The translations under genes and the position numbers were made by a program. The notes beneath the pieces are model-generated. The model was not told where the DNA came from and did no database searches. It worked only from the letters and a program-made list of their open reading frames with translations. Positions 52,208 through 64,000 of a DNA stretch of 64,000 nt are shown piece after piece (positions within the stretch are counted from its first letter, which is position 1; the number at the start of each line of letters is the position of its first letter). The DNA comes from Zonotrichia leucophrys gambelii (lineage: Eukaryota > Chordata > Aves > Passeriformes > Passerellidae): positions 58,683,075 to 58,747,074 of the forward strand of contig NC_088172.1 of assembly GCF_028769735.1 (NCBI RefSeq). Reading direction: 5' to 3'.

Positions 52208-53812
52208 GACTTTAGAACAGATTACTTTCAGGCACCTTTGCTAATTATGTGATTTATTTAGAATGTGTGTTTTCTTAGCAAAAGATGTATATACAATATA
52301 GAATTTAATGAAAGGCACGTATTCTGTGTCAGCATTCAGTTTATAAATTACTGCAACACTTTCGCATTTGTTACTAGATAATACAAAAGAAATCTGTTAT
52401 ATTTATACATACTGCTTAAGAATATACTTTTAGTTTTAAATAATTTTTATATGTACACTTCTACCTTTAATTTTAAAAAGACTTGCGTTCAAGTTTTAAG
52501 TCAAAGTACTTAAAGTATGTATATTATCCATAGAAGTTGTTTTAAGCTTATAAATACATTCATATCTCATATCGAGATGATACAATTACTAAGCAATTAA
52601 AACAAATAGCCCATTTTGCTTTGCAGAAAATAATTAGTTATTTTTACCTCCCATTATGAACATCCTTGAATAATTCTCCAAGTATGGAGCAAGAAGATAA
52701 GGAACTAGCCTAATATTCAAGTTTTCTCAATAGCTGCAGTCCATGGCTGACTGGTTTTCTATGGTTTGGGTTTTTTTCTGGTACACATGAGAGACTTTTT
52801 TCAGCTCTATTTCTTGGACTTTTAAAATTCTCCAAAACTGAAGTGAGGTTTGTCCAATAAACATTTTCTTTGAGTAATTTGCGTATTTTGATTATACATC
52901 AGCTCTTTACATGTAAATCAGGGTTGGTTTTTATGTGGGTTTGTTTTGTTGGGGTTTTTTTGTGTCTGAAACGTGTTGGAAAAATTAAAGAGTCTGTGGC
53001 TGAAGTGCCCACTACTTTCTGCTTGTAGTTTAACATGTCTGGACAGGCACTGACTGCAGACAATCCGGTGAGGGAGGGAGGGACTGCAGTGCCTTGCCTC
53101 CCTTTCCAGGGAGAAGGGCAGCTGGTCACTCCAATCTTCCCTTGTGCCAGCCAATTTCCTGGGTAATTGATTTGAGTCTTTTTGGGTGGATGTTGATAAC
53201 TTTGCTACTACCACAAAATCTTCAAATACTTTGTAGACAGAAATTAATGATGCTTGAGGGGTGGAAGTGAACAGAATCAGAGGAAAAAAGGGTGTAATGT
53301 AGGTGAATCAGTTAAACCAATTTTACTTCCGTTTTCATTGAAAAGCTGATCTGGGCCGATTTCTTCTTAAGCCCATTATAAAGATGTGCTATATATCTAC
53401 CTTATTACTGTTTCAAATCCGATGTGTGTACTGTTTCTGGGTTCTTTTCCACCTTATACAGATTAGACTTAAAGATGTAGGCATTAATTTTTTAAAAGTG
53501 GAAAAAAAGGAAGAGAAATGAGGCAGAAACACCAAACAATCAAATGGAAGATGTCAATCAGTATTTCTTTTAGAAGTTCCATGTGCGCCTAGAAATGTTT
53601 AAGCTAACCTACAGCTGTAGGTTACTTTGACACTTGTATTTTTCTGTTAGTACCTAAGTTCCATATTAACCAGGCAAATAACTAGAAGTTAAACTGTTTC
53701 AGTTGAAAACATGTAAGAAGTTGTATGTGGATTACCACTACCATTCAATCATAGGTGATGGAAAGGGAGAAGGGTGGGAACATGTTTTAAATATTCCCTT
53801 TTAAAACAGAAT

Positions 53813-53820
53813 TGTAAATA
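53813..53820 (+). promoter_or_regulatory. Pumilio-type element TGTAAATA
   Basis: Exact UGUANAUA match, present only in the longer 3' UTR form. Confidence 0.4.
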
Positions 53821-54302
53821 AGCAGTACTGTGTTATTTTAGACCTGAGCTCTGCTATCTGTAGTGGTTAGAACTAGGAAAACATGCTGCTTTCTAGTTAT
53901 GCTGCTGTTTCATTGTACCAGCACCATGGGGGAAAAAATACATCCGTAAATTTTTCTAACATTGCCCACTCCTGGGTAAGCATGCTTGATGTGTAGCAGT
54001 TCTCGTTTCTGTATATGTTAGTGTGTACATGTGTGTTTTCTTTTTCCCTTATGTTCATTGCAACTTATTCTTCAGTTAAGTCTTGCTGAGCCCCACTAGC
54101 TCTTCTGAGGATGATTACTGGAATATGCATTTTTAGGTAGGGTTGCAAATCCATCTGTCTACAGATATAGTTTCATATGAACTGCAAACTGTACTGTTAC
54201 AAACTCAACTATGTTAGATTGCATAGAGTTATTTTACTTACATGTACTTGGACTGAACTATGTCATCATAATGAAGTTAAAAAATTAAGTATGGAATATT
54301 TT

Positions 54303-54312
54303 TGTAAATAAA
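54303..54312 (+). promoter_or_regulatory. Candidate distal polyadenylation signal overlapping a Pumilio element
   Basis: TGTAAATA (54303-54310) overlaps AATAAA (54307-54312). A GT-rich stretch (tatatgtgtatatgaatgtg) follows near 54381-54402. Its distance from the stop codon fits a UTR of about 5.5 kb. Confidence 0.5.
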
Positions 54313-56154
54313 AATACCTGTGCAGCTGGTATTTTAAATTTAAAATGTATTATACATTAATGTTTCAGAAAAAAATGTTCATATATGTGTATATGAATGT
54401 GTCATTATGCTGAAGGGCTCTTGATTGGGCAAAATAAACTATTCAAATCTCTCCTGAAATGAGTGTAGCTTACTCCTTTTCTTCCTGACCAGTTGTTTTT
54501 CTGCTGGCTAGAGCAGCAGGAAGGTGTGAGTTGTTCTTTACAGCAAGCAGAGCAGCCAGCCTGGCTGATGAGGAGCAGCCCTGAAGGACCCCAAGAGGTG
54601 TGAAATGCTTCATCTGCAGTGATGTCCCCAAGCATGTCTAAAAACATTCTGGAATGTGTATACTGATGGTGACAGTGTGGAGTCCTGTTATCTTTTTAAG
54701 TTACCAGAAGAGTTAAGGTTGTTCATTGTACAGACTCAGTAAAGCAAAGTATTTTCTGTACCTGCATTTTGTCTATTAAATGAAAAATCCAGCGTGTAAG
54801 GGGAGAAGAGATGAAACTGGTATTTTTTTCTTTGCCATGTTTACAGTACAGCAGATGGATTGTTCTCTTGGACTGAGGCTCAGCTTTGCCACAGAGCAGA
54901 TTTCTAGCTTGCAGTGTTATTAAATTTGCTATCTTTTGCTGTTGGGGAGAGAGGGAAATACAAACAACCTGGCTTTGTAAACATACTCTCTCAATGGTGG
55001 GGAAATAATGAATCCGGAGAGAGGCTTGGGCAGTAAATCTGAGAAGTGAAATTGCTGTACCTTGGAGAAATTTTTGGATCTCTTGATGACAAATAGCAAA
55101 ATATTTCATGTTGGTTGTTTTAGTATGTGAGAATACAGTTTCATCTGTGGGAAAAGTCTGCTAGTTCCAGACTTCTTTTTTCTTTGATGGTTACACATAA
55201 TGAACTGGATGCTCTGCAGTGCATGGAGTTATAAAAAGGATAATGCATTGGAATGAAAAAAATTGTTTAATCTTCAGTTTAATTGGATTCAAGATATTTG
55301 GAGCTGTCACACCGCCTCCAGCTACTCACTAGGTCTGGTAGTCTCCAATAAAAGTAAAAAAGCTATAGGCGAAATAGCTCCTTCCTATGGGTACTGTAGG
55401 ACTGCATAGACCAATGGACTGACAAGAGGGGAGTACCAGAGTGAGGTTGCAAAGTGAAGCATTTTCATTCAGTGAAACTAAGGATTTGATGATACCTATA
55501 TTTAAAACGTGGTTCCTTTGCACATCATGTGCTTCAACAGTTTTGCTGCCGAGGTACTGTAAATTAAATGCATTTAATACCTACAGACATAGGATTACAT
55601 GCCCATCAGCACTTTTCTTACCCTGATTTTTTAAATTGGGAATTTTCATCCAGGTAGGGTCACTGAATCAGCCCCTCTTTGTTGCCCACTGGCCTTTGGG
55701 TGCTCAGTGGTATCCCTGATCTTGCCTGCTCCCTCCTCCTGCCTTGTGCACCTGCACTGCTCCCTTGGCCTTGGGTCAGCCAAGCAAGAGGCACTGTCTG
55801 CTTCCTCTTGCAGGAGGCATCCCAGCCTGGCCTGAGGAAATGGGATGTGTTCTCCCACAATCCTGCACGGAGGTGACCCCACAAGAGCAGGATGGCAGCG
55901 AGCCCCAGTTTCTCCTAGTTTGCTGGCTGATTTCTCACAATGTGTAATTAATGTTCCCTCAGTGAGGGCTTGGGGGCTTGCACATGCAACTCATTATAGT
56001 AGCAGACCTCTGCTCACTTGCTGTAGCAGACAAACTTGCTGTAGCTTTCTGTATTTGCCAGCCACAGGAGACAATCTGGGCTAAGGCTTTGTGCACAGGC
56101 TGCCCAGAAGGAGGAAGCTGTACCCACCCCACTGCCCCTGCTGCGACCTGGGGA

Positions 56155-56184
56155 ACACTCCTTTAGCCTCAAACACTCCTTTAG
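56155..56184 (+). repeat. 18-nt-period tandem duplication
   Basis: acactcctttag occurs at 56155 and again at 56173. Confidence 0.8.
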
Positions 56185-59100
56185 AGCTGATTGATTCCAA
56201 CACTGCTCAGAAGGGCTGATGGAGGACTCCAGCAAAGCCACAGTCAAGACAAAAAGGAAAGGTTGAGGTGTTTTGGAGCAGGTAACTGCATTTTTGTATC
56301 TTGCTGCAGTCTCAGTGCAAACAGGACTTATTTGAGGGTTGAGTGTTTGAAGGGGTTTGCAATCAAAATGTCAGACTGTGCTTATGTTTTGATAAATTTA
56401 GGAACTCCTCTGCCTAATTAAGTAGACATAATGAGAAATTTTATATCATTCTGGTTTTTGTGGTGCAAGACACTCCTGGAAAGAATAATGTGGAATGCAG
56501 TCTCCCGTAAGAGAGTGAACAGAAAACAATTTCAAGCTGGTATCCCGTAATTCTCCTGTACACCTGCAACTCTCTATGCACCACTTAAGTGCTTTTTTCC
56601 TGAGTGTTAGCATCACCTACCCACTGTGGTGCTTTTTCTTCCAGGATCTCTAAGGACTCAGCACAGTGGTCCAAGGTCTTATGAGACTTCTCTTCCTTAG
56701 AATTGCTGTCTTCACACTGAGTATGCACGTCTGTTGTACAAGATGTATGTCAGAACTTAATATAAATTTATAGAATGAAGAACTGCTGTGTTTTTCTTTT
56801 TTAAATATGAAAGGGTTAGCAAAAGGACTAATCAAGGTCATTGAATCATGGTTTCTTTTAAATATGCTCGAATCCAAAGTCAATTCTAGCTGTGAACTTA
56901 GAGGCCCTTTACCTCCCATTTTGTCTTTAGCAGAGCAGTTATTGGTTGGGTTTGAGAGCTCCCAACCAATTCATCGATTTTTTTTCAAGACATTCTGGAA
57001 ATTAGCTCCTTATTTTACTGTTTCAGTTAAACCCCTTTAGAAAACTTATTTTTACACATTTTAAAATATAATTTGTAGTCCGAGTAGGATCCATAAAAGT
57101 TGCATTGAGAATTCTACCACATTCCCTCATTTTTAAAAGGCCAGTCATTGTTTTGAGTCTTTGTCTCACGTGCAATTCCTTGCTCATTTTAGGATTCTTC
57201 TGTATGCAGCTTCTTTCTCCCCAGTAGTCTAGTTATGCTGCATGAACCAGTTTTGGCAAGTATCCTCTGGATTGTAGTCACCAATGCAAAATTTCTCCTG
57301 GTAAAGAAAACTGAAGAATATCTAAATATGGCTGGGACTATGAGGTTCTGACACCAGTATGACAACTACTTCAAAGTATTTAGCAGATTATATGGCCTAA
57401 GGAGCAATAGGAAATCTCTTAGTGTGCCCTCTGCAGGGATCAGTGCAACTCTTGGGATTTGCATCATGTTGGACTTGGGGAGTATTGCATCTGAGGCCTG
57501 TCACTATTTCAGGGTATTTCAACAGTAGGAGTGGACATGGCTGAAGTGAATGCAGAGTTTAGTGAGGGTTGTAACTCAGACCATCAAGATGTCTTTCAAA
57601 GTATAAGGTGACAGGGATTGGCTATGTCCTGGAGACATTGACCACATCCTGGAGAGCAAATTTCAAGCCTGAAAACCACACTCCTTTTGATTTCATCTGG
57701 GGAAAAGGCAAAGCCTATGTGAATAATAGTGGTTTGCTGTATTCCCCCACTGGACTGATGGGAAGCAATCAGTTAAAATTTTTCCTGAAGGTGTTAAAGG
57801 AATTTCTTTATATTTGCACTAATAAACAATAATTTGCTATCAGTCAAGAGTGTGAGTTGCATGTCTTGGTTTATCATTGAGCTACTATCGTTGGTCTACG
57901 ACCTGATTGTTCCAGGCAATGGAAAAACATGGGAAGTATGTGGATCTGAGCCTATGGTCCCATAGGCTTCAGCCTGGCAAAAGAATTTGCAGCATAGCTC
58001 GGAGAGGCAAGGAGGCAGAAACAAGAGGCTTGAGCTGCTTGGCACAGCACCAATTCTCTTCTTGACACATTTTTGCAGCTATTGTTCCAAAGAAAGGCTT
58101 TTAAAAATGCATTTTAATTGAGAAAAAGTGACAGTTTGTGCAGTTACAGGGAGCTGTTCCCTAACATAAACAGCATGGAAAAAGAGAAGTTGGACTGTTT
58201 GAAAAACCCAACCAGAGTAGTGTTTGGCATAATTCACTGATCATGAGAGACCTGGCATGCCACTGAAAGAGCAGCGACAGCTCTCGAGGGCACAGGGTGC
58301 TAAGAAGGCAACGGACATGGAGACAAGCTGCCTGCATTTGCTGCTCTCAAGAAGAGGGAAGGCAGCAAAAGCCTGACAGCCAGCTCTGAAATTACCTCTG
58401 TGGCTGTGTTGTGTAGGATGGTGTTTGTCAGAACTGAAGGAGAGCATCTAAGTGAGCGCTGGTGCAAAGTTTTGTCCTGGAGATGTGGACAACAGGATTT
58501 CTTTTAGAAGAGGGGCACAAAAAAGGTCCCACAAGGCAGCAAGCAGCCCCATTGTCAGCACCTGGAGAGAGCAGCTGGAAACAATGTCTGAGGAGACACC
58601 TGCTTGACCAGAGGACCCATGTAATCCCAGGTATCACTTCACATATGGACACTATCAGACATGGGCCACATGTTTTCAGTCACACCTGGGGCCGACCTGT
58701 GGCTTGTGACAGCCCAGGAGAGACTGGCTTCAAATTTGTCTGGCAGCCAGGATGAGGAGAACACTGACCCCAAGGCTCTTCTGTTGGTGGCAAGAAACTG
58801 AGAGCCAGAGTCTGACACTGAAGTCCTGGCAGACCCTGACTGCAGACCAGCATCTCTGTCCTCCTCAAAGGGATGCCAATGGGGTTCTTGTCCCTTGTGG
58901 ATGGTGGGAGGTGTGTGGTCCTGCTGGCTTGTCTGACTCTGACACTGGGGTTCTGATGCCCGAGATTTCCCAAGGTGGCTGTGAACTGAATATGAAGATA
59001 CAGCCTTTGATTTTTACAGCTCTTTTTCTTTAAGAAAAGACCCCACTCTCCATTGCTCAAGGCCGAATTAACTGGCAAGCAATGTTTCTTAATGCAGCTT

Positions 59101-59963
59101 ACTTCAGTGAACTGATATGGGGCCACATCTGTCCAAAGAGCACTGCAGATGCAAACACCCTCTGGTGCAAAGAAATTGATTTGCAGAGCACACTTTCTTT
59201 TGGTTTCACAGTTGCTGTTCTGTAGGTCTGCCATGCCTTGGGACATTTGCTCCCTGCAAGCAATGCATGTGACACAGGAGCAGAGTTTTTCATTGATTCA
59301 ATCTCAGAGTTTTCAGTGGAGTGTCACACTTTAGCTAAAGACTCACGAGACAGGGATTTCATGGGCATGCCAGGTTTCTGAGCTTCACTGCCAGGTCTCT
59401 GTGAGTGGGATGTGCAACAGCCTCACATACTCAGCAGCAAACGTGCCCTGTAATAATAAGTCGAGTTGTTCTCAGGCACCAGATGGCTGTTCATGGGAGG
59501 AGTACTGGTAATATTGCAAGTTAATAAGCAAAGAGTCATCCCCTTCTCATCATTACCACCCAACCTGCTCTGGAGTGAAATAAAAGCCCTTCCTTCTCCA
59601 TAGTTTTAATTAAAAGCTGCGCTGGTATGTTACAGGACATCAAGAATGATTGAAATTGCAGACACCTCTTCTCCTCTTCTTCTCATCCCTACATGGGATG
59701 ATTTACTGCATAGGAAATGGGAAGTTGTATATCTTCCCGACAGCATTATCCTTTGCTCCTCTGCACATGGGAGTAATGCAGTAACCAGTACATGCTGCAG
59801 TAAAACTTCCCATTAAAAGCTCCTGGATAACTAAAATATGAGTCTCAAACTTGTACTTTGATCGAGTCACTTAAAAGATTCACACACTCAGCTACTTTTT
59901 ATATTAACTCTTCCTATCACTGTGTAAAGTACAAGAAAACCTTTCCCAAAACCTGTGCTCCAC

Positions 59964-59989
59964 TTTTTTTTTTTTTTTTTTTTTTTTTT
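59964..59989 (+). repeat. T26 homopolymer
   Basis: This is the longest homopolymer in the window. If it were the reverse of a poly(A) tail, a TTTATT motif would be expected just after it; none is present. Confidence 0.9.
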
Positions 59990-61544
59990 GTGCATCAGCA
60001 TGGCAGCTCACTGGGGAGGGTTTTCCTTGCTTTCTGTGCCAGGGAAACAAATGCCACTGGGCCACAGGAGTGGAGGTACATCATGGAAGAGGAAGGTTTC
60101 TCCAAGTCTTTGTCTTTTCACTAGCAGCCGCCATTTTCCCATCAGATGCATGAAGAAGATGCTGTTATACCACAAGGAAGAGAAATGAGAGGCAGCAGGG
60201 TGGGATGTGTAGAGTTTGGGTTTTGCAGAGCTGTTCCCCCTGCTCTCTAACCCCTCCCAGGTGAGGTGACCCCTGGGGCTAAGCAGGTTGCACTTATGGG
60301 GACAAGGGACTGGAGTACACAGGAAGGGAATATTTGGAGGGACCTGGGCTCAGGAACAGAATTTCCAGTGCAGGAAGGGCTGGGCAGGGTCCCAGCCACA
60401 TCTGCTGGACCCCAGGCAGGGTGAAGCTGTACTTTGGACAAATGAGGGATAGGAAGAAGAAAAGCCTGTGGATTGCCACCACAGGAGTTTTGTGTGCAGC
60501 TGGTGAGTTCAAAGGTGGAGGGGATGGGCCAAGGATGGCAGGAAGAAAAAGCTCTGTGTAGGGAGAGTTGCTGCTCAATGGCTTGCTGGGATCCAGTGTC
60601 ATGTTTGCCAAACACTGGGCATCCCTGGATACCTGTGAGATGTAGTCTGGCTTCTCTGACTCTTCCACCTCATGCTATTACCCTTCAATTTAATTTGTTC
60701 TCTAACCAGCAGTGTACAACAGAGGGACCAGCTATGCACACAGCCTTTCACCTCTCCTAAGTTCTGAGAAAATCCCCCAGGGACAGGAAGAGTAGTACCA
60801 GTCTGTGGGTCACCCAAAGTCTGACCAAATCAAACACTTGGGTGTGCTGCACCCTGTATAATCCACCTCATCTCTAATTTGTGTTTGCCAGGAAAATCTT
60901 GTTTCTCAGAGGATGTTTTACACAGACTTGTGATTACTGCCTGCCTGGAGGGGGACAAGAGGCAGAACAAGAGGAAAAACTTACCCCAAAATACATAATG
61001 AAAGCAGCAGTGTGGATTTTTTACATAGGTCTGATGGCAAAGAAGTGAACCTTGGGTCATTTAGCAATTATAATGGTTGATCAATAGCACTTGACAAATT
61101 ATGGGACTCAGTTCCTGTGCAAGACAAAGCTGTATCAGATAGCAACCTTTGCTATACTGTAAAAACACTGATAGAACCATCCCAGCCTTTTCTGGAACTG
61201 AACAAATCAGCTTTTGTCAAAAGCACAGTGGGGTACTAGGCTGCTTGCTTGTCTTGATTCAGAGACATCAGCCATGTGGTTTCTCAGGAGTTTTTTTAAA
61301 ATAAAAACAAAATGCCTTTACTTAGCTTAGACTGCTATTATAAAATGTCATTGGGTGTAGATTACAGATTTTGCTATAGTCTAACAGTCAATCTTTTCCA
61401 TATGATGCGTGCTTTTGGCTGGGAAAACTATTATCTGAATATAATGGCTTTCTTTTCAAGCCAAAAGCTAACTATGGAAGGCACAGCCAACTGAAATGAG
61501 AAACACTGCACTATTTCAGATTTTGTAAAACTGCTCTTATTTCT

Positions 61545-61580
61545 GACAGTGGTTTTGCTGAAGACAGTGGTTTTGCAGAA
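61545..61580 (+). repeat. 18-nt tandem duplication
   Basis: gacagtggttttgctgaa is followed directly by gacagtggttttgcagaa, with one mismatch. Confidence 0.9.
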
Positions 61581-64000
61581 GAGATGCAATTTTTTTTAAA
61601 TAGACCACAAATAATGGCTAAAAACTGAATTGGAAGCAGAATAAATAGAGACAATTAATTCAACTGGAAAAGGCTAATTTTCATTCTGATTACCCATGGT
61701 AGCACAGAATTATCACTTAATGCCATTACAAGACTGCAGGATAAGGAACAAATAGAATTCATTTGATAAAATAAATGGTACAATGCATGTGCTATTCACT
61801 TCAATCTGCCAGTAATTATTCTCCACTGTGCTACACAAAAATATTCCCTTCCAGTTTGAACACAGTTTCAAAAGCCTCATTAGGAACCTTGAAACATATA
61901 TATGGGTGATGTTCCATCCTTTGTGTGTGTGTTTGTGTCTTTCTGCCTTCACCTCCTAAACACATATTTAGAAATTCTTCTTGGTTTGCAAGTATCACGT
62001 GTCCCCTCTATGTTCTGAAATACTTTGCTGAGGCTATTCCTCAAACTTCAAACAAATCTTGCTGCTTCCCCTCATCCAGCCAATTTTCCAAGCTAAAACA
62101 CAGTTAATTAATTTTTTGTCATCCTACTGTTCTGGACACATTTCATTCCTACCACCAGCTGCCAAATGAAGTTCCCTGTAAGTGGCAGCTGTCACGCAAA
62201 ATTGGGTCTGGAGGAAAGTCTGTGCTGTGCTCTGCTGGGAGGACCCAGGGGGGCATGAGGCACGTGATGCTGTGCTGGTTTCACACTGCAATGCTGATGT
62301 CCCCTGGACATTGCAAGAATGCCTTTTAAACAAAAGTCCTCAATTGTATTGGTAGTGTCTTCATTTTCTGTTTTAAAGCATCACTGTCTAAAAGCTGTAT
62401 TTCACTGTAGTACTGATCTTCCCCACGCTGACTCGTTTCTGCCAGACCAAACACTCTCCAGGCCTCAGCATTTCTGCCATGGGGTGTGGGCATGATGGCA
62501 CAAGTGGGACTGCTTTTCTCATTCTAACAGTTGATGACCAGAGAGTGAATCAGAATTTGGAGGGAATTGCTTCTAATGTGATGTGAAATTTAAGAGAAAT
62601 TGTAAATTGAAGTTTGAGTTCAAAAATAATTTGCTCAGCATAGGCAGATAGACAGTATATGCACATAACATTTGTTTTTCTGAGAAACTGGCATAAAGAC
62701 CCACTTTGAAACTCTCAGTACATTTGAATCAAACAGTATTGAGAAATCAATTTGAGAAATCATATAAACAACGATCCCTTAAAAAAATATAAGTAAGTAA
62801 TAATTTCTAAATGGTGCAGCAGTGTGCTGCTAAAAATATTCTGTTAGATGGCCAAAAACTTTTTCAAGCTTGCCTTTCAGCTTATCTCTCATCTTTATAG
62901 ACTCTGGAAAGGCATGTTAGTCTCCAGGCGATGAATATGATTTGTTTACTCAAAGAGCTCCCTGAAATCACAAAGCAGCATTACTGTATGTTATTAAAAG
63001 ATAAAAAATGTATTACTGTCAGGTGAAAGGTCAATGTCAAATCCTTGTTATAACAGGCAAATTCAGATTTAAAGCTGAAGCAGTCTTGAAGATGCTCAAT
63101 TGAAAGTGTCATATTCAGCAAAAATATCTCATGATACCACATTGTTTCCTATGTCTGGGTCCATCTAGTGTTGTCAGGAGAGAAATATCACCCTAACGTG
63201 CACCTGCCTGTCAATTTACCTCCCTGGATATTTGCAATAAATTGTATGACAACAACAACAAAAACTGTTAGAGAAAGGCCATCCTTACAGTGTGTGAGTC
63301 CAGGCAGGGGGAGAGGAGAATTGAAAGGCCTTGCTGGAGTCTTTGTCTCTTTCTGGCTGCAAGAGGTGGTTCTGTACTGAAAGGAGACTTTAAAAATGGC
63401 TTTAGTATGTACTGTATCTCAAGGGGAAGAGGCAATAAAAGAAATTTCTGTCAAACAACTAAGCAGATATGACTGGATATTGTAAGAGGCCATTCAGTCG
63501 GAAATCAGAAGTAATTTTTATATAACTGCATTCCAGAAAAAATATCCTCTAAGTTTTTACTGCAGGACTCAATCAAGTCCTGTTTATGTCTTTTCATTCC
63601 ATTTTACATGGAGCCTTCTTCACAAGGGTTGCTATAATGCATTTTGTAGAAACCATGATTATAATCTGCATAATTATTCTTGCCCTGGGAAATTTTAAAA
63701 AATACATAGGAAGTCTGGTCGAAGTAGTGATAGTCACAGTGATGTAATGAAAGTGAAGTAGCACAACTGTAACACTTTTTTCAGAGACTAAACCATAAAG
63801 CCTCTTGAACTGGGAAGGGGGCAGCTCGCAGAGAAGTATGTTAAGACCATGAGGCAACTCATCCTTCCAGCTAAATTGTTGGAATCTGTCACTTTGCAAT
63901 GAGGTTCTCTGCGGCAATTTAGGTAACTTTGTTTTATATGCATCTCAGAATAGTAATGGTAACAATAAACTGCAGAGAAAACAATTTACCCTGTTTCTGA

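Larger units (their letters stand above)
48766..54335 (+). other. STXBP5: Probable STXBP5 3' UTR (end inferred)
   Basis: About 5.5 kb of AT-rich sequence after the stop has no recognisable coding region. A long 3' UTR of this order is expected for the gene from what I know of mammalian STXBP5. Candidate ends are the AATAAA signals at 52202 and 54307. Other AATAAA hexamers occur at 49171, 50174, 50955, 51307 and 52856 with less convincing contexts. RNA data are needed to fix the end. Confidence 0.55.
54336..64000. other. Intergenic sequence, no supported gene
   Basis: I see no splice-consistent coding exon, no RNA gene and no full transposon. In mammals the neighbour downstream of STXBP5 is SAMD5, but no SAM-domain exon or CpG-rich promoter appears here. 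Base composition alternates between AT-rich stretches and GC-richer patches (about 55650-56200, 58200-59400 and 60240-60640) with open frames on both strands that match nothing I know. The longest is 188 codons on the - strand at 58680-59246. Confidence 0.7.

Noticed and set aside
58680..59246. 188-codon open frame on the - strand as a protein gene
   Set aside because: No domain, no recognisable relative, overlapping frames on the other strand, and a GC-rich patch that favours chance frames.
59955..60188. T26 tract as the reversed poly(A) tail of a processed gene copy
   Set aside because: No TTTATT just downstream, no recognisable coding sequence and no target-site duplication noticed.
54336..64000. 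Presence of SAMD5, the expected downstream neighbour
   Set aside because: No SAM-domain coding sequence and no CpG-rich first exon found up to the window end.
1..64000. CRISPR arrays, prokaryotic operons, phage or defence systems, tRNA or rRNA genes
   Set aside because: The window is plainly vertebrate intron-exon sequence; no spaced repeats, no ribosome-binding-site-led gene arrays and no recognisable tRNA or rRNA core were seen.

Overview
The window is vertebrate nuclear DNA, most likely from a bird. It is AT-rich, carries one spliced gene with canonical GT-AG introns, and has few interspersed repeats. The repeats I can recognise are short, old pieces resembling the 3' end of the CR1 LINE family, which is typical of birds and reptiles. 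The introns are compact: 21 coding exons fit in about 48 kb. The species cannot be read from the sequence.

About three quarters of the window is one gene on the + strand, STXBP5 (syntaxin-binding protein 5, tomosyn-1). Twenty-one coding exons lie between 1131 and 48765. Joined, they give 2736 nt in one open frame: 911 codons plus a TGA. The start codon, the first roughly 240 residues and the promoter lie upstream of base 1. In order, the exons encode the end of the first WD40 beta-propeller, the second propeller interrupted by the serine-rich hypervariable linker, and a C-terminal R-SNARE motif without a membrane anchor. Four consecutive small exons of the linker (66, 60, 48 and 51 nt at 25674, 29021, 29176 and 35994) each keep the reading frame if skipped. 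This is where tomosyn isoforms are known to differ.

After the stop codon lies a probable long 3' UTR. Candidate polyadenylation signals near 52.2 kb and 54.3 kb each have a Pumilio-type element beside or overlapping them. From about 54.4 kb to the end I see no convincing gene. There are several GC-richer patches with open frames I do not recognise, homopolymer tracts and small tandem duplications.

I found no new gene system. The observations most worth a second look are a nearly perfect 31-bp inverted repeat with a 9-nt loop at 1848-1918, the cassette-exon cluster with its 95-nt intron, tandem acceptor and weak donors, and the Pumilio-like sites at both candidate transcript ends.
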